A stretch of DNA of 64,000 bases from Herpetosiphon geysericola (GCF_001306135.1 NZ_LGKP01000025.1:310001-374000); one strand, 5' to 3'; shown: positions 26,943-36,332, numbered from the stretch's first letter. The notes: generated by a model not told the origin, from the letters alone. Numbers and translations: made by a program.

Positions 26943-27800
26943 ATGAAGGGTAAAGTTTGTTTGGTCACTGGGGCAACTGGTGGCATTGGTAAGGTGACGG
27001 CCTTAGAACTCGCTCGTCAAGGCGCGACGGTGGTGATTATTGGGCGGCATCCTTTGCGCACCGAAGGCGTTACCGAGATGATCAAACGCGAAACGGGCAA
27101 TCCCAACGTTAGTTATATTCTGGCCGATTTATCCAAGCAGGCCGAGGTGCGCCGCGCTGCCCAAGAATTTCTCAGCAAGCACGATCAATTGCATATTTTG
27201 GTCAACAATGCTGGGGCTTTTTACAGCGCCCGCCAAGAAAGCACCGATGGGATTGAATTGACCATGGCGCTCAATCATTTGGCTTATTTTCTGCTGACCG
27301 ATTTGTTGCTGGATACGATCAAAGCCAGTGCTCCTGCCCGTATCATCAATGTTTCCTCCGAGGCCCATCGCATGGGCACGATGGATTTCAACGATCTCGA
27401 AGGTAAGCGCAAATGGAGCGGTTGGCGCATGTATGGTCGTTCCAAATTGGCCAATATTCTGTTTACCAAAGAGCTAGCCCGCCGTTTGGCTGGCACTGAT
27501 GTTACGGTCAACTGCTTGCATCCTGGTGTAGTCTCAACTGGTTTTGCTGCCAACAATGGCGTTTTTGGGATTGTGATGCGCAAGTTGATGGATCTTGGCT
27601 CGATCAGCGCCGAAAAAGGGGCCGAAACGACCTTGTATCTCGCCACCTCGCCCGAAGTTGATCATGTCACGGGCTTGTATTTCGACAAAAAGAAACCCCG
27701 TGAATCTAGCCCCATTTCCAACGATCAAGCTGCCGCCGAAAAGCTCTGGCAATGGAGCGAGCAAAAAGTTCAACAGGTCAGCGAACAACAAGCAGCCTAA
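26943..27800 (+). CDS. Short-chain dehydrogenase/reductase (retinol dehydrogenase-like)
   Basis: This is a 285-residue NAD(P)-dependent oxidoreductase. It shows the cofactor motif TGATGGIG, a basic residue after strand 2 (GRHPLR) suggesting NADP preference, LVNNAG, catalytic Ser in INVSSEAH and YGRSK for the Tyr/Lys pair, then HPGVVSTGF. Overall order resembles the RDH/WW-oxidoreductase branch, but substrate is unknown. GGAGG precedes the ATG; the open frame further upstream runs through the clpX terminator and is rejected. Confidence 0.92.
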   Translation: MKGKVCLVTGATGGIGKVTALELARQGATVVIIGRHPLRTEGVTEMIKRETGNPNVSYILADLSKQAEVRRAAQEFLSKHDQLHILVNNAGAFYSARQESTDGIELTMALNHLAYFLLTDLLLDTIKASAPARIINVSSEAHRMGTMDFNDLEGKRKWSGWRMYGRSKLANILFTKELARRLAGTDVTVNCLHPGVVSTGFAANNGVFGIVMRKLMDLGSISAEKGAETTLYLATSPEVDHVTGLYFDKKKPRESSPISNDQAAAEKLWQWSEQKVQQVSEQQAA

Positions 27801-28143
27801 GCAAGGATGAAGGATGAAGGATGAGGGATGGAAGAGAACATAGAACAAAGAGCATAGAACATAGGGGTCGGGATTTAAACGCAGAGGCGCAGAGCAACCG
27901 AAGGATGAAGGATGAGGGATGAGGGATGAGAGTTGGAGAAGTCAAAAATCAAAAAGCTTGTTTAACCGCGAAGAACGCGAAGGGCACGAAGAAATCTTTT
28001 TAATCAGGCTCTTGTCTAAAGGCTGCGGGAGTACAAAAAATCAATCCCGAAAATCTGTGCTCATCTGTGGCAAAAAACTTAGCCTTCTTGCGCTTCGCGC
28101 TCTTCGCGGTTTCGTCCTTCGTGTCCTTCGTGCCCTTCGTGGA
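27801..28143. repeat. Intergenic mosaic repeat block F
   Basis: No gene is seen. Gatgaaggatgaggg, agaacatagaacaaag, aacgcagaggcgcagag, ccgcgaagaacgcgaagg and cttcgtgtccttcgtgcccttcgtgg modules occur in order. The ccgcgaag array at 27964 faces the cttcgtg array ending at 28143, again an inverted arrangement. A plus-strand frame (27919-28152) with NREEREGHEE is repeat-derived. Confidence 0.75.
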
Positions 28144-28821
28144 TCAAAATGATTGCTGGGCCTCAAGCTGATCGGCGAGGGTATCAGTAAACTCGTACCA
28201 ATCCCACAAATTCAGATAGTCGGTATCCCACGGTTTGCCATGATAGCGAATTAACAAGCCATGCAACTCACTTCCAATCGCCCGAATCGCTGGCGCATTA
28301 GCGTGGACGATGGCTTCCGCTAATCGACCTGACCATGGGCGGTCGGGATTTTCACGCTGTGGTAATGCAGCAATCTTCGCATCATAGATTATCGCTTGCG
28401 GTGCATCACCTTCCATCAGGGCCGCTAAGGCCAACAGATCCCAATAGAATTCGACATAGACAGACCACTCAATCCAAACTGGGGACTCTTCGAGTTCTCG
28501 TATTTTCACGATACATGCACGCATTGATGCTTGATCGCCAATGAGTCGATACAAATTTGCCGCATAAAACCAATCTCCGGCATGCTTAAATAACGACGAA
28601 GGCGAATGTGGATTGATCGTGCTTACCCGTTGCTGGGCGACTAAAAGGGCTGTCTGCCGAAGATACTCCGTTGCTCGTTCATCACGCAGGTAATAATAAC
28701 AGCGCCCAAGCGCTTCCCAATCTTCCCAACCTAAGTCATAGCCATGGCTTTTTTTTATTTCGATTTGGCTAAACCCCTCGTGTAGCCGTTTTTGCAAGGC
28801 CTTCGCTTTTGGCAGCAGCAT
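28144..28821 (-). CDS. Uncharacterised 225-residue protein
   Basis: I do not recognise this protein. It is predicted soluble, helical and rich in Trp, Tyr and Leu, with segments such as WEDWEALGRCYYYLRDERATEYLR and DWFYAANLYRLIGDQASMRACI that look like degenerate TPR-type helical pairs, and a C-terminal WDTDYLNLWDWYEF. No signal peptide, membrane segment or catalytic motif is seen. AAAGGAG lies six bases before the ATG at 28821 (a GTG immediately before is also possible). It stands alone between repeat block F and a membrane protein gene. Confidence 0.6.
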   Translation of the reverse strand: MLLPKAKALQKRLHEGFSQIEIKKSHGYDLGWEDWEALGRCYYYLRDERATEYLRQTALLVAQQRVSTINPHSPSSLFKHAGDWFYAANLYRLIGDQASMRACIVKIRELEESPVWIEWSVYVEFYWDLLALAALMEGDAPQAIIYDAKIAALPQRENPDRPWSGRLAEAIVHANAPAIRAIGSELHGLLIRYHGKPWDTDYLNLWDWYEFTDTLADQLEAQQSF

Positions 28822-28903
28822 CACCAGCTCCTTTCTCTTCTTTCTAACTGAATGCTTCTTGGTTATACTTCTGACCCCTAACCGCTAAATGCTGGCCCCT
28901 CGC

Positions 28904-31078
28904 TTACTGCCAAGCATACAAGGTGGTAATAATGCTCGAATAATCATCAGTCCACAAGCGATCGTTGGGCCGATTTTGCAAGCTGCGCCATTGATATTGA
29001 TCGATAAATTGTTGATAGAAGGCTTGATTTTTGGTAAAAATCACCCATTTGGTGCTGTTATTGCCTTGTTCAAGCACATCCTCATCGGTATGATATTCAT
29101 GAACTAATGCCAATAACCCCAATTTTTCGGCTAGGTCGTGCAACACTGGCTCTAAATTGAGATAGCGATTTGAAATGTGAAAGGCAATAATTCCATCAGG
29201 ATTCAATTTGCTCAGATACAGTTCCAGCGCCTCGACGGTTACTAAGTGGGTGGGAATCGCATCTGAGCTATAGGCATCCATAATTAACACATCAAAGGGC
29301 TTGGTTTCCGCTGCCAGCGAGATGCGGGCATCGCCGACGACGACGGGAGCTTGGGGTGTACATTGGCTGAGATAGCTGAAATATTGCGGATTCTCAGCAA
29401 TTTCAATCACCACCGGATCGATTTCAAAATATTTCCAAGTATCTTGCGGCTGGGCATAACAGGCGGCTGCCCCACTGCCTAAGCCCACTACCCCAACATT
29501 TTTTGGGGTTGTTTGTTGATTGGCAACTTGGAAAATCTCGTTGAGTGGGCCATTTAGGCTATAGTAGGTCAGTGGGCGTTTACTTAATGCTGGATCAAGA
29601 AACTGCATGCCGTGCAAGGTCGTACCATGCATCAAAATATTAAAGCGATCGTTGACTTCGATAATCCGGTTGACGCCGAAAAAGCTGCGTTCTTGATAAA
29701 CTAAGGTCGATCTTGTAAAGCCAATCAGCGAAACGACTGCAAAAAAGCCACCAATGCTTAAGCCAAATGAGACTGGATTGCGCGATTGGCTATAGGCAAG
29801 CAACATTGTGACCGAGAATAAAATTCCATAGCCAAGCGTATCCTCTTCGTAATTAAAAGCTTTGAGCAGCAATACCAATCCAATGCTGAGCACAATCATC
29901 AAGCCAGGTTTATACAACGATTGGAGCCATTCTTGGCGATTAGTTGGCTTGGGTTTGCGCCACGGGGCAAGCATTAATCCCAAACACAACATCAATGGAT
30001 ATTCCCAAACTGAATTAAAAATCAACGGTGCAATCAATCCATTAAAAATCCCACCAATCACGCCACCTAACGACATCAATAAATAGAATTCAGTTAACTT
30101 CTGTGGCTCAGGCCGATCATCTGCCAGTTGTTGATGCAAAACCATTGTGACAACGAACAGGCTTGCCAAATGCAAAATTAACAACAGTAAAATTGGACTA
30201 TTCGCCCCAGTAATGATCGTCAGAATAACTAACATCACCAAAATTGGCATTAACCAAACTAAAGCTTGTTTGGGAATCAGTACTTTATTGGCAAACACAA
30301 AAATAAACGTCAATAAATATAATGCCAAGGGAATAACCCACAACAACGGCATCGCCACAATATCGGTGGTAATGTAGGTTGTAACGCTTACCAATAAACT
30401 TGAAGGCACAGCCGACCATGCGATCCACTTGAGCCTGCGTTGCCATGTAATCGGGCTGCTGGCTTGGCTGGTTGCGCTTGAAACAACCTGCGGCGCTCGT
30501 TGCCAAACTCGAATGCCACAGCCAATAAACAGCAACACCAACAGCACATAGCCCCAGCGCCAACCATCGCTTTGCAAGCGCAGGCTGGTGTTTGGCTCGA
30601 TAATTAATGGATAGGCCAATAACGCCAACATACTGCCAACATTACTCATTGCATAGAGCACATAGGGATTGCGATTTTGCTCGCTACTGCCAAACCATGC
30701 TTGCAACAATGGGCTGCTCGCCGAAACCACAAAAAATGGCAAGCCTAAGGCAACTGCAAACAAACTCAGTAGCCAAGCAATGGGAAAATCAGTTGTTGGC
30801 GCTTGCCAGCCCGCAGGAATCGCAATTGGCAAAACCAATAATGGCGTTAACAAAAGCCCACAATGAATTAATACCTGTTGCCGAGGTTTAAAATATTTCG
30901 TTAGCAGGTGCGAATAGCCATATCCTAGCAATAACACCGTTTGATAAAACACTAACGCCGTATTCCAAACCGACGGCGCACCACCAAGCAATGGTAACGC
31001 CATCCGCGCAAACATTGGTTGGATCACAAACAATAAGCTAGCGCTAGTAAAAATTGTTAACGCAAATAATAACGGCAT
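28904..31078 (-). CDS. Membrane-fused spermidine synthase-like protein
   Basis: This is a 724-residue protein with about 12 hydrophobic segments in the first 470 residues (MFS-like) and a C-terminal Rossmann methyltransferase-like domain of the spermidine synthase fold from about 500. That domain shows VVGLGSGAAACYAQ, FEIDPVVIEIA, VVVGDARISLA and LIMDAYSSDAIPTHLVTVEAL. The aminopropyltransferase gatekeeping residues cannot be confirmed, so polyamine synthesis is not established for this fused family. AGGAG precedes the ATG. It starts 25 bases after the purU stop and is probably co-transcribed. Confidence 0.85.
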   Translation of the reverse strand: MPLLFALTIFTSASLLFVIQPMFARMALPLLGGAPSVWNTALVFYQTVLLLGYGYSHLLTKYFKPRQQVLIHCGLLLTPLLVLPIAIPAGWQAPTTDFPIAWLLSLFAVALGLPFFVVSASSPLLQAWFGSSEQNRNPYVLYAMSNVGSMLALLAYPLIIEPNTSLRLQSDGWRWGYVLLVLLFIGCGIRVWQRAPQVVSSATSQASSPITWQRRLKWIAWSAVPSSLLVSVTTYITTDIVAMPLLWVIPLALYLLTFIFVFANKVLIPKQALVWLMPILVMLVILTIITGANSPILLLLILHLASLFVVTMVLHQQLADDRPEPQKLTEFYLLMSLGGVIGGIFNGLIAPLIFNSVWEYPLMLCLGLMLAPWRKPKPTNRQEWLQSLYKPGLMIVLSIGLVLLLKAFNYEEDTLGYGILFSVTMLLAYSQSRNPVSFGLSIGGFFAVVSLIGFTRSTLVYQERSFFGVNRIIEVNDRFNILMHGTTLHGMQFLDPALSKRPLTYYSLNGPLNEIFQVANQQTTPKNVGVVGLGSGAAACYAQPQDTWKYFEIDPVVIEIAENPQYFSYLSQCTPQAPVVVGDARISLAAETKPFDVLIMDAYSSDAIPTHLVTVEALELYLSKLNPDGIIAFHISNRYLNLEPVLHDLAEKLGLLALVHEYHTDEDVLEQGNNSTKWVIFTKNQAFYQQFIDQYQWRSLQNRPNDRLWTDDYSSIITTLYAWQ

Positions 31079-31103
31079 AGATTACTCCTGTTGCTGAGCA
31101 TAG

Positions 31104-31937
31104 CTAATCAAAAATGACCGTGCGATTGCCGCTTAAAAAAACTCGTTCACTCAAGACCAAATCGAGGGCTTTTGCCAAAACATGTTTTTCAATTTCGCGC
31201 CCAGCTTGAATTAGTTCATCAACGCTATGACTATGATCAATTGGCATAACCTGCTGCGCGATAATTGGCCCTTGATCAAGCTCATCGGTGACAAAGTGCG
31301 CAGTTGCGCCAATAATTTTCACGCCACGCTCAAAAGCTTGGCGGTAAGGATTCGCCCCGACAAACGCTGGCAAAAATGAATGATGAATATTGATAATTCG
31401 CTGCGGAAATTGGGCCACAAACTGCGGCGAAAGCACCCGCATATATTTTGCCAGCACCAAATAATCTGGTTGCGCTGCGTGAATGACTTCGAGCAAGGCT
31501 TGTTCATGTGCTTCGCGGGTATAAGATCGATGTGACAAATAGTGAAAAGGCAGATCGAAACGCTGGACTAATTGGCCAAGTTGCTCATGATTCGCAATTA
31601 CGCCCAAAATTTCTGCTTTGAGTTCGGCAAATGCATGCCGAATAAGCAAATCGCCTAAACAATGATGTTCTTTGGTGGCTAAAATAAGAATTCGTGGCGT
31701 ATACGCTCGTGCAAAGCGAATATTTGCATTACTTGGCAAGAGAGTTTGCAGTTCAGCCAATGCTATACTTTGATCAAGCGTACCTTGATATTCAGTCCGC
31801 ATAAAAAAACGCTGGCGCTGATGATCAACAAACTCTTGATTGCTAATAATATTTACGCCATGGCGATAGAGTACGCCAGTAATCTGATGAACTAAGCCAA
31901 TCTGATCGTTGCATTCAATCAATAACGCTTGGGGCAT
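31104..31937 (-). CDS. purU: Formyltetrahydrofolate deformylase
   Basis: PurU hydrolyses 10-formyl-THF to formate and THF, supplying formate and balancing one-carbon pools. The 277-residue protein has an N-terminal ACT domain (about 1-80; LIECNDQIGLVHQITGVLYRHGVNI) and a formyltransferase-like catalytic domain with the Asn/His/Asp set in NIHHSFLPAFVGANPY, GATAHFVTDELDQGPIIAQ. The ATG at 31937 has GGAG six bases upstream; a TTG four codons earlier is less likely. It lies 63 bases downstream of a molybdopterin oxidoreductase on the same strand. Confidence 0.95.
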   Translation of the reverse strand: MPQALLIECNDQIGLVHQITGVLYRHGVNIISNQEFVDHQRQRFFMRTEYQGTLDQSIALAELQTLLPSNANIRFARAYTPRILILATKEHHCLGDLLIRHAFAELKAEILGVIANHEQLGQLVQRFDLPFHYLSHRSYTREAHEQALLEVIHAAQPDYLVLAKYMRVLSPQFVAQFPQRIINIHHSFLPAFVGANPYRQAFERGVKIIGATAHFVTDELDQGPIIAQQVMPIDHSHSVDELIQAGREIEKHVLAKALDLVLSERVFLSGNRTVIFD

Positions 31938-32000
31938 CGCTTGCTCCAACCAACCGCTTGAGCCAATCGCTCAGCTCAAGCGGGACAATTATTGGCTAGG

Positions 32001-34073
32001 TTAACCGACAATTCGTTCAACTTCAACCAAATTATCGTAGAAGGTCGCGCCGCCACCCATATCCGAAAGTGCTTGGGGCGTGGTATGGTTGACGTTACGG
32101 CCATCAACCGTCAGCTCCGACCACCAAATCGATGGCGCAACTACCACTCCTTGCCGCACCCGATCAGTCACCACAGCCTTGGCCTGGAAGCCACCGCGAT
32201 CATTGCGAATCAACAATTGATCGCCATCGTCGATGTTGCGTTCGATTGCGTCGATCGGGCTAATTTCTAGGCTGGGGCCGCTCTCATAGCGCTGCAAAAT
32301 ATTGCCAAAGGTGCTGTTCAAAAAGTGGTGGGCTGGCGGCGAGATCAAGGTTAATGGATAGCGCTCAGCCAAGCGCGGGTTGGTGGCTGGGCTTTCGTAG
32401 GGCGCAGTATAGGTCGGCAATGGGTCAAAGCCATCGGCCTGCATGCGCTCGGAATAGAGCTCGCACTTGCCAGACGGTGTGAGGAAATTGCCCTCGGCAA
32501 ATGGTGCCCAATTGGCTGGCACATTCAAGCGCACCCAACCCTCTGCTTGCAATCGTTCGAGCGTAATTCCAGCCAAGGCTGGGTGGTCAGAATCCAAGGC
32601 CTGGCGCGCAATCGTCAAATCATCATCACTAAAACATGGCTCATCAAAGCCCATTTTGGCTGCCAAACGCCGAAATAGCTCAGTGTTAGGAATCGCCTCG
32701 CCCAGCGGCTCAATCGCTTGGTTGCTCCACGCCAAATACCAGTGGCCATAAGCTTTATGCAAATCGACATGCTCAAGTTGGGTCGTTGCAGGCAGAATAA
32801 TATCGGCGTAGCGAGTGGTATCGGTGTAAAACTGCTCATGCACTACGGTAAACAAATCGTCGCGCTCCAAGCCGCGTTTCACTGCTTCCAAATCGGGAGC
32901 CACGCTGGCCGGATTAGAATTGTAGACAAATAAGGCTTGCACTGGCGGATCGTTAACTTCGGTCAAAGCCTGCCCAAGCTGATTCATATTGATCATGCGC
33001 GTGCCAGCAGGAATCAAATCGGGGCGCTCCAAGGCAGCATTATTAATTGGAAACGTGCCGCTGGTGGAAAGCAAAATGCCGCCTGCGCGCTCGCGCCACG
33101 AGCCAATTACCGCAGGCAGACAGGCCAAGGTGCGCACGGCCATCCCGCCGCCAGCATGGCGCTGCAAACCATAATTAATCCGAATCGCAGCAGGCGCGGT
33201 GGTGGCATATTCATGGGCCAATTGCTCAATCGTCGCCACATCCAAGCCAGTTAATTCGGCCACGCGGGCTGGTGGATATTCCTGCACCCGCTCGCGCAGT
33301 TGCTCGCCGCCAATACAATAAGTATCAAGATAGGCTTGATCGTGCAAGCCATCACGGAAAATAATGTGCATCATGCCGAGTGCTAAGGCAGCATCGGTGC
33401 CTGGTAACGGTGCAATGTGCCAATCGCATTGGGCGGCGGTGCGCGAACGCCAAGGATCAATTGCAATCACCCGTGCGCCAGCTTTGCGCGCCGCTTTGAT
33501 AAACGTCCACAAGTGCACATTCGAGGTGAGCGTGTTGGTTCCCCACAAAATAATCAATTTGGCATCAACATAGGCTTCGGGGTCGGTGCCAACGCTTGCA
33601 CCAACAGTATAGCGATAGCCAGTTGCGCCGGCACTAGCGCAAATTGTGCGATCGAGCAGCGAAGCGCCCAAGCGATGGAAAAAGCGCCGATCCATTGAGC
33701 CATAATGCAACAAACCCATCGTGCCTGCATATGAATAGGGCAAAATCGCCTGCGGCCCGTGGCTGGTGCTAATCGCTTGCAAGCGTTCAGCAATCGTGGT
33801 TAATGCTTCTTCCCACGAAATGCGCTCGAATTGGCCAGCACCTTTGGGGCCAACCCGCTTGGCTGGATACAACAAACGGCCTTGATGATAAGTTCGCTCG
33901 ACATAACGCGAAACCTTGGTGCACAAAAAGCCATTGGTAATTGGATGTTCAGGGTTGCCTTGCACTTTGATCGCCTTGCCATCCTGCACTGTGATGAGCA
34001 TGGAGCACGTATCTGGGCAATCGTGAGGGCACACCGCATGAATAATTTGCTGATCAAGGGCAATCGTTGTCAT
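32001..34073 (-). CDS. Molybdopterin-dependent oxidoreductase (DMSO reductase superfamily)
   Basis: This is a 690-residue Mo-bisMGD enzyme. An N-terminal [4Fe-4S] site is visible: Cys15, Cys19, Cys23 and Cys51 (CPHDCPDTC ... GFLCTKV). The catalytic domain contains NPEHPITNGF, VRTLACLPAVIGSW and the C-terminal MGD-binding domain (YPLTLISPPAHHFLNSTFGN). No twin-arginine signal is present, so it is cytoplasmic. The substrate cannot be named; the catalytic ligand position carries no obvious Cys or Sec. The ATG at 34073 gives the family-like start, though its ribosome site is poor; the frame extends to a TTG at 34148. purU downstream raises the possibility of a formate link. Confidence 0.88.
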   Translation of the reverse strand: MTTIALDQQIIHAVCPHDCPDTCSMLITVQDGKAIKVQGNPEHPITNGFLCTKVSRYVERTYHQGRLLYPAKRVGPKGAGQFERISWEEALTTIAERLQAISTSHGPQAILPYSYAGTMGLLHYGSMDRRFFHRLGASLLDRTICASAGATGYRYTVGASVGTDPEAYVDAKLIILWGTNTLTSNVHLWTFIKAARKAGARVIAIDPWRSRTAAQCDWHIAPLPGTDAALALGMMHIIFRDGLHDQAYLDTYCIGGEQLRERVQEYPPARVAELTGLDVATIEQLAHEYATTAPAAIRINYGLQRHAGGGMAVRTLACLPAVIGSWRERAGGILLSTSGTFPINNAALERPDLIPAGTRMINMNQLGQALTEVNDPPVQALFVYNSNPASVAPDLEAVKRGLERDDLFTVVHEQFYTDTTRYADIILPATTQLEHVDLHKAYGHWYLAWSNQAIEPLGEAIPNTELFRRLAAKMGFDEPCFSDDDLTIARQALDSDHPALAGITLERLQAEGWVRLNVPANWAPFAEGNFLTPSGKCELYSERMQADGFDPLPTYTAPYESPATNPRLAERYPLTLISPPAHHFLNSTFGNILQRYESGPSLEISPIDAIERNIDDGDQLLIRNDRGGFQAKAVVTDRVRQGVVVAPSIWWSELTVDGRNVNHTTPQALSDMGGGATFYDNLVEVERIVG

Positions 34074-34204
34074 GGCATCAATCGGGCTGAAGTACCCGCC
34101 TCCTTCGCAGTTGTTGCCAAATACTATACAGCGTTTCGCTTTTTTCAACGAATTATCAGCTGCATGTTATGGAAACTTCACCCCTAATGTGCTTGAATAG
34201 GGTA

Positions 34205-34233
34205 TTGAATCGCAGATCTATCCGTGATATAGT
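34205..34233 (+). promoter_or_regulatory. Promoter of the sigma factor gene
   Basis: TTGAAT at 34205-34210 and TATAGT at 34228-34233 are 17 bases apart, and TG at 34225-34226 gives an extended -10. Transcription would start near 34240, about 40 bases before the TTG start codon. Confidence 0.75.
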
Positions 34234-34279
34234 GGTCTATCATTAGGCTTTTCTATAGCAGTAGAAAGTCGGTGCTTCC

Positions 34280-35431
34280 TTGAAAAACGTACTCGAAGTT
34301 CTGATGGGGGCCGCCCGTCAGCATCGTTATCTAACGCACGACCAAGTGCTGCTTCATCTTCCTCCCTCCGACAAAAACACAGCGCTGTTCGATGAATTGT
34401 GTGTCCGCTGCCAAGCAGAAGATATTCCAATTTTAGAAGAACCGCCAACCGCTGCCGTGCATCTCCGTTCCCGTGATGTCGCCGAAGACGATCTCGAACG
34501 GTCGCTGATTCGCGAAGGGCTAAGCCTTGATGATCCGGTGCGCATGTATTTGCGCGAAATTGGCCAAGTGCATCTCTTAACCGCCCAAGAAGAAACGATG
34601 CTGGCCAAACAATTGGAACGTGGCGAACGGGCGATGATTCGGCTTGCCCGCCACGAATATCTCCTCGAAGAAAAAGCCCGCCTGCAACAGCAAGTTCTCG
34701 AAAGCGAAGCTGCCCGCCAACATCTCATCCAAGCCAATTTGCGCCTCGTGGTGTCGATTGCCAAAAAATATGTTGGCCGTGGCATGTCGTTTTTAGATTT
34801 AATCCAAGAGGGCAATATTGGCCTGATGCGGGCAACCGAGAAGTTCGATTATCACAAGGGCTTTAAGTTCTCAACTTATGCTACTTGGTGGATTCGCCAA
34901 GCAATTACGCGCTCAATCTCCGATCATAGTCGCACAATTCGCCTGCCTGTGCATGTTGGCGAGACGATCAATCGGGTTAAGCGCACAGCCCACAAGTTGC
35001 AGCAAGCCTTAGAACGCGAGCCAAGCGCCGAAGAAATTGGCGAAGCCTTGGGCTTGCCCGCAGATAAAGTGCGGCGCGTGCTCGAAGTTGCCCGTCAGCC
35101 AGTTTCGCTCGAAACGCCTGTTGGCAACGAGGGCGATAGCGTCTTGGGCGATTTTATCGAAGATGATCGCTCAGCAGAGCCGCTTGATCATGCCACCGAG
35201 CATTTATTGCGCGAGCAACTTGATGAAGTGCTGTGCAAGCTCGATGAACGCGAACGGCGAATTATCGAGCTGCGTTATGGCTTGGTCGATGGCAAATATC
35301 GCACATTGGAAGAAGTTGGCCGCGAGTTTGGCATTACCCGCGAACGAATTCGCCAAATCGAAGCTAAAGTATTGCGTAAACTGCGTCACCCAGCCTTTGG
35401 TGGGCGCAAATTGCGAGCGTATCTTGAATAA
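34280..35431 (+). CDS. RNA polymerase sigma factor, sigma-70 group 1/2 (RpoD/SigA-like)
   Basis: This is a 383-residue primary-type sigma factor. Residues about 3-55 resemble a short region 1.1 ([21 protein letters not shown]). Region 1.2 is [18 protein letters not shown], region 2 includes [37 protein letters not shown] and [21 protein letters not shown], then region 3 and region 4 with [29 protein letters not shown]. The TTG at 34280 keeps region 1.1 whole; an ATG eight codons later is the alternative. It may be the housekeeping sigma or a close group 2 paralogue. A strong promoter and terminator frame it. Confidence 0.9.
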   Translation: MKNVLEVLMGAARQHRYLTHDQVLLHLPPSDKNTALFDELCVRCQAEDIPILEEPPTAAVHLRSRDVAEDDLERSLIREGLSLDDPVRMYLREIGQVHLLTAQEETMLAKQLERGERAMIRLARHEYLLEEKARLQQQVLESEAARQHLIQANLRLVVSIAKKYVGRGMSFLDLIQEGNIGLMRATEKFDYHKGFKFSTYATWWIRQAITRSISDHSRTIRLPVHVGETINRVKRTAHKLQQALEREPSAEEIGEALGLPADKVRRVLEVARQPVSLETPVGNEGDSVLGDFIEDDRSAEPLDHATEHLLREQLDEVLCKLDERERRIIELRYGLVDGKYRTLEEVGREFGITRERIRQIEAKVLRKLRHPAFGGRKLRAYLE

Positions 35432-35457
35432 CTAAGTTGCAGATTTAACGGCAAAGC

Positions 35458-35508
35458 AACACACGCGAAGCGCGGGCACCATGCCGTGATTCGCGTGTGT
35501 TAGTTTTT
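35458..35508 (+). terminator. Rho-independent terminator of the sigma factor gene
   Basis: A 12-base stem AACACACGCGAA/TTCGCGTGTGTT encloses about 20 bases and is followed by AGTTTTTAATC. It lies 27 bases after the stop codon. Confidence 0.85.
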
Positions 35509-35533
35509 AATCAACCCATTTTGGAGGTGTCCG

Positions 35534-35893
35534 ATGGAAACGATTCAAGCTGATGCTGCATTAACTCAATTGGCCAGCTTGTGCCATGCCCTTGGCCATC
35601 CGTTGCGCTTGGGAATAGTGCGCTACATCGCCCAGCATCCACGCTGTATTTGCAACGATATTGTGCAGCGAACGAATCGTGCTCAATCGACCATCTCCGA
35701 ACATTTGCGAGTTTTGGTGCAGGCAGGCATCGTTGAAAGCGAGCACGAAGGCCAAGCAACGGTCTATTGGCTGGCTCCGCAAACCTTGCGGCTGCTTGAG
35801 CAAGAAGTTGAGCAACTCTGTGATTCTGCCCAACAAAAAACGGTCGCTGAGCGTGGTGCTCAACGACCGTTTTGGTATCAACTCAATCGTTAG
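35534..35893 (+). CDS. ArsR-family winged-helix regulator
   Basis: This is a 119-residue ArsR/SmtB-type repressor. The winged helix is ALGHPLRLGIVRYI through RAQSTISEHLRVLVQAGIVESEHEGQATVYWLAP. The HPRCICNDI stretch contains two Cys (about 38 and 40) in the position of the metal-binding ELCVCDL motif, so thiol or metal sensing is possible but the full ligand set is not evident. GGAGGTG lies four bases before the ATG. Its last codons contain a hairpin that serves as terminator for the convergent PspC gene, whose stop codon lies only two bases away. Confidence 0.9.
   Translation: METIQADAALTQLASLCHALGHPLRLGIVRYIAQHPRCICNDIVQRTNRAQSTISEHLRVLVQAGIVESEHEGQATVYWLAPQTLRLLEQEVEQLCDSAQQKTVAERGAQRPFWYQLNR
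35838..35872 (-). terminator. Terminator of the PspC gene, embedded in the arsR coding end
   Basis: AAACGGTCG/CGACCGTTT plus TGAGC/GCTCA form a nearly perfect 15-base stem with one mismatch. On the minus strand it is followed by TTTTTTG, a proper terminator for the PspC gene ending at 35895. On the plus strand only TTTT follows, 20 bases before the arsR stop. Confidence 0.75.
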
Positions 35894-35894
35894 A

Positions 35895-36332
35895 TTAGTC
35901 GTTTAATGGTTGACCAGTGTATGGGTCAAAACGTGGTTTTTCTGGTTGGGCTGGCTTTGGCGTTGGGTTGATTGGTTGCCCAGTTTGTGGGTCGAATTTC
36001 CAATCGCTTTGGGGCATAGCCGTGTTTGCGTTGCTGGTTTGGGCGTTGTTGACCGCAGTTTTGACCTTGTTGAACACATTGGCTGCTTGGTTGCGCATTT
36101 CATCAAGCCCGCTGTTGATGCCTGGGCTTGGCAAGCCTGGAGCCGTCACGACTGGCAAAACTGCCCAAAGGATGATGTACAACAGAATGCCTGAACCACC
36201 AGCCAAGGTTACCAGCACAAAGGCCAAGCGTACCAAGGTTACATCAAAAGCGAAATATTGAGCCAAACCCGTACACACACCAGCAATCATTTGATCTTGT
36301 TGAACACGCACTAAGCGATTTGAATTTTGCAT
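35895..36332 (-). CDS. PspC-domain membrane protein
   Basis: This is a 145-residue protein. The PspC domain spans about 8-62: RVQQDQMIAGVCTGLAQYFAFDVTLVRLAFV followed by a membrane segment GGSGILLYIILWAVLPVV. The remainder is a soluble Asn/Gln/Pro tail that contains a repeated motif, FDPQTGQPIN and FDPYTGQPLN. PspC proteins sit in the membrane stress response of many bacteria, but no other psp gene is nearby. AAGGAG precedes the ATG. It is convergent with arsR. Confidence 0.88.
   Translation of the reverse strand: MQNSNRLVRVQQDQMIAGVCTGLAQYFAFDVTLVRLAFVLVTLAGGSGILLYIILWAVLPVVTAPGLPSPGINSGLDEMRNQAANVFNKVKTAVNNAQTSNANTAMPQSDWKFDPQTGQPINPTPKPAQPEKPRFDPYTGQPLND

Noticed and set aside
27919-28152. 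Plus-strand frame with NREEREGHEE
   Set aside because: This is again translated ccgcgaag/cttcgtg repeat sequence.
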